A program made the translations under genes and the position numbers. Below are positions 5,504 through 6,152 of a DNA stretch of 6,152 nucleotides, piece after piece. The first letter of the stretch is position 1. The number at the start of each line of letters is the position of its first letter. Location: contig DIJY01000066.1 in NCBI GenBank assembly GCA_002421405.1, positions 629 to 6,780 on the forward strand, in the 5' to 3' direction. This DNA comes from Caryophanales bacterium UBA5632. Its GTDB lineage: Bacteria; Bacillota_I; Bacilli_A; Izemoplasmatales; Hujiaoplasmataceae. The notes beneath the pieces were generated by a model, which worked only from the letters and a program-made list of their open reading frames with translations, had not been told where the DNA came from and ran no database searches.

Positions 5504-6152
5504 ATGAAACCAACATTTTATATTACAACGCCGATTTATTATCCGAGCGGAAAGTTTCACATCGGCAGTGCCTATACGACCTGCCTTTGTGATTCATTAA
5601 CCCGCTATAAACAGTTTAAAGGCTATGACACACGCTTTTTAACCGGAACCGATGAACACGGCTTAAAGATTCAAGAAGCCGCTGTAGCGGCAGGAAAAAC
5701 CCCTCAAGACCATGTCGATTATATCGCGTCTTTAGCCAAAGATTTATGGAAGTTTTTAAAGATTGAAAACGATGACTTTATTCGCACAACGGAAAAACGT
5801 CATGAAACAGTCGTGGCCGATATCTTCGAACAACTCTTAAAACAAGATGACATCTATTTAGGCTCTTATGTTGGCAATTACTGTGTCCAGTGTGAAGCTT
5901 ATTTTACGCCGACGCAACTCGTCGATGGCAACCATTGTCCGGATTGTGGCAGGGAAACAACTTTGTTAAAAGAAGAAACCTATTTTTTAAGATTATCAAA
6001 ATACGCGGATCGTTTACTCGATTATATCGATAAAAATCCGGATTTTATTACCCCAGAAACACGTAAAAATGAAGTCGTTGCTTTTGTGAAATCCGGATTA
6101 ATTGATTTATCGGTCTCCAGAACCGCTTTTGATTGGGGCATTAAAGTCAAAA
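5504..6152 (+). CDS. metG: Methionyl-tRNA synthetase, N-terminal part (cut by window edge)
   Basis: The reading frame is open from the ATG at 5504 to the window end, 216 complete codons of a protein usually about 510-670 aa. It charges tRNA-Met, including the initiator. Visible are FYITTPIYYPSGKFHIGSAYTT (5-26, with the HIGH-motif equivalent reading HIGS at 19-22) and FLTGTDEHGLKIQEAA (45-60, part of the Met/ATP pocket). The connective-peptide zinc knuckle has C127, C130, C145 and C148 (CX2C-X14-CX2C), and VSRTAFDWGI lies at 204-213. The single CX2C...CX2C knob and the overall sequence fit the Firmicutes-type MetRS (MetS). The KMSKS loop and anticodon domain lie beyond the window. AGAGG (5493-5497), overlapping the stop of the preceding gene, sits 6 nt before the ATG. 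In Bacillus, metS also follows this cluster, after abrB. Confidence 0.95.
   Translation, partial: MKPTFYITTPIYYPSGKFHIGSAYTTCLCDSLTRYKQFKGYDTRFLTGTDEHGLKIQEAAVAAGKTPQDHVDYIASLAKDLWKFLKIENDDFIRTTEKRHETVVADIFEQLLKQDDIYLGSYVGNYCVQCEAYFTPTQLVDGNHCPDCGRETTLLKEETYFLRLSKYADRLLDYIDKNPDFITPETRKNEVVAFVKSGLIDLSVSRTAFDWGIKVK

Noticed and set aside
1..6152. Recoded TGA (mycoplasma genetic code)
   Set aside because: TGA ends tmk, trmN and rsmI exactly where family lengths predict, and Trp is encoded by TGG in the ABC ATPase, DJ-1-like and MetRS genes.
1..6152. Mobile elements, CRISPR repeats, tRNA genes, phage or defence islands
   Set aside because: I found no long direct or inverted repeats, cloverleaf-like sequence, transposase or integrase motifs; nearly all of the window is accounted for by housekeeping genes.

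Overview
The window is a compact, AT-rich stretch of bacterial chromosome holding conserved housekeeping genes. The main block is a co-directional run on the + strand: tmk, holB, ricT (yaaT/PSP1), trmN (yabB), rsmI, a DJ-1/PfpI-family gene, and the 5' part of metG. This is a trimmed version of the cluster known from Bacillus (tmk-darA-yaaR-holB-yaaT-yabA-yabB-yazA-yabC-abrB-metS). It points to a low-GC Gram-positive relative, either a Bacillota lineage with a small genome or an Acholeplasma/Izemoplasma-like mollicute relative. TGA is clearly a stop (it ends tmk, trmN and rsmI) and Trp is encoded by TGG, so the recoded Mycoplasma/Spiroplasma code does not apply. The exact genus cannot be named from the sequence.

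Layout. Positions 1-658 (minus strand) carry most of an ABC-transporter ATPase that runs off the left edge and looks like the zinc/manganese (ZnuC/AdcC) type. Positions 659-773 are a divergent promoter region with an extended -10 candidate facing each way. Positions 774-4894 hold five genes packed with overlaps or gaps of 18 nt or less (tmk/holB overlap 4 nt, holB/ricT overlap 1 nt, ricT/trmN gap 18 nt, trmN/rsmI gap 4 nt). Positions 4895-4942 form a 48-nt intergenic gap with a perfect extended -10 (TGATATAAT) embedded in a perfect 17-bp palindrome. The DJ-1-like gene follows, and 9 nt after it metG starts and runs off the right edge.

How the genes fit together. Tmk makes dTDP for DNA synthesis, and HolB is the delta' subunit of the replicative clamp loader. 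RicT is, in Bacillus, an iron-sulfur partner in RNase Y-dependent mRNA processing. TrmN-like and RsmI methylate tRNA and 16S rRNA, and MetRS charges initiator and elongator tRNA-Met. The run therefore joins replication, RNA maturation and translation. The DJ-1-like gene is the one member not expected from the Bacillus layout, and it is also the one that appears to have its own, possibly regulated, promoter.

I see no RNA gene, mobile element, CRISPR array, phage gene or clear intrinsic terminator, and no evidence of a wholly new system. The most worthwhile leads are the palindrome over the DJ-1 promoter and the reduced gene content of the cluster.
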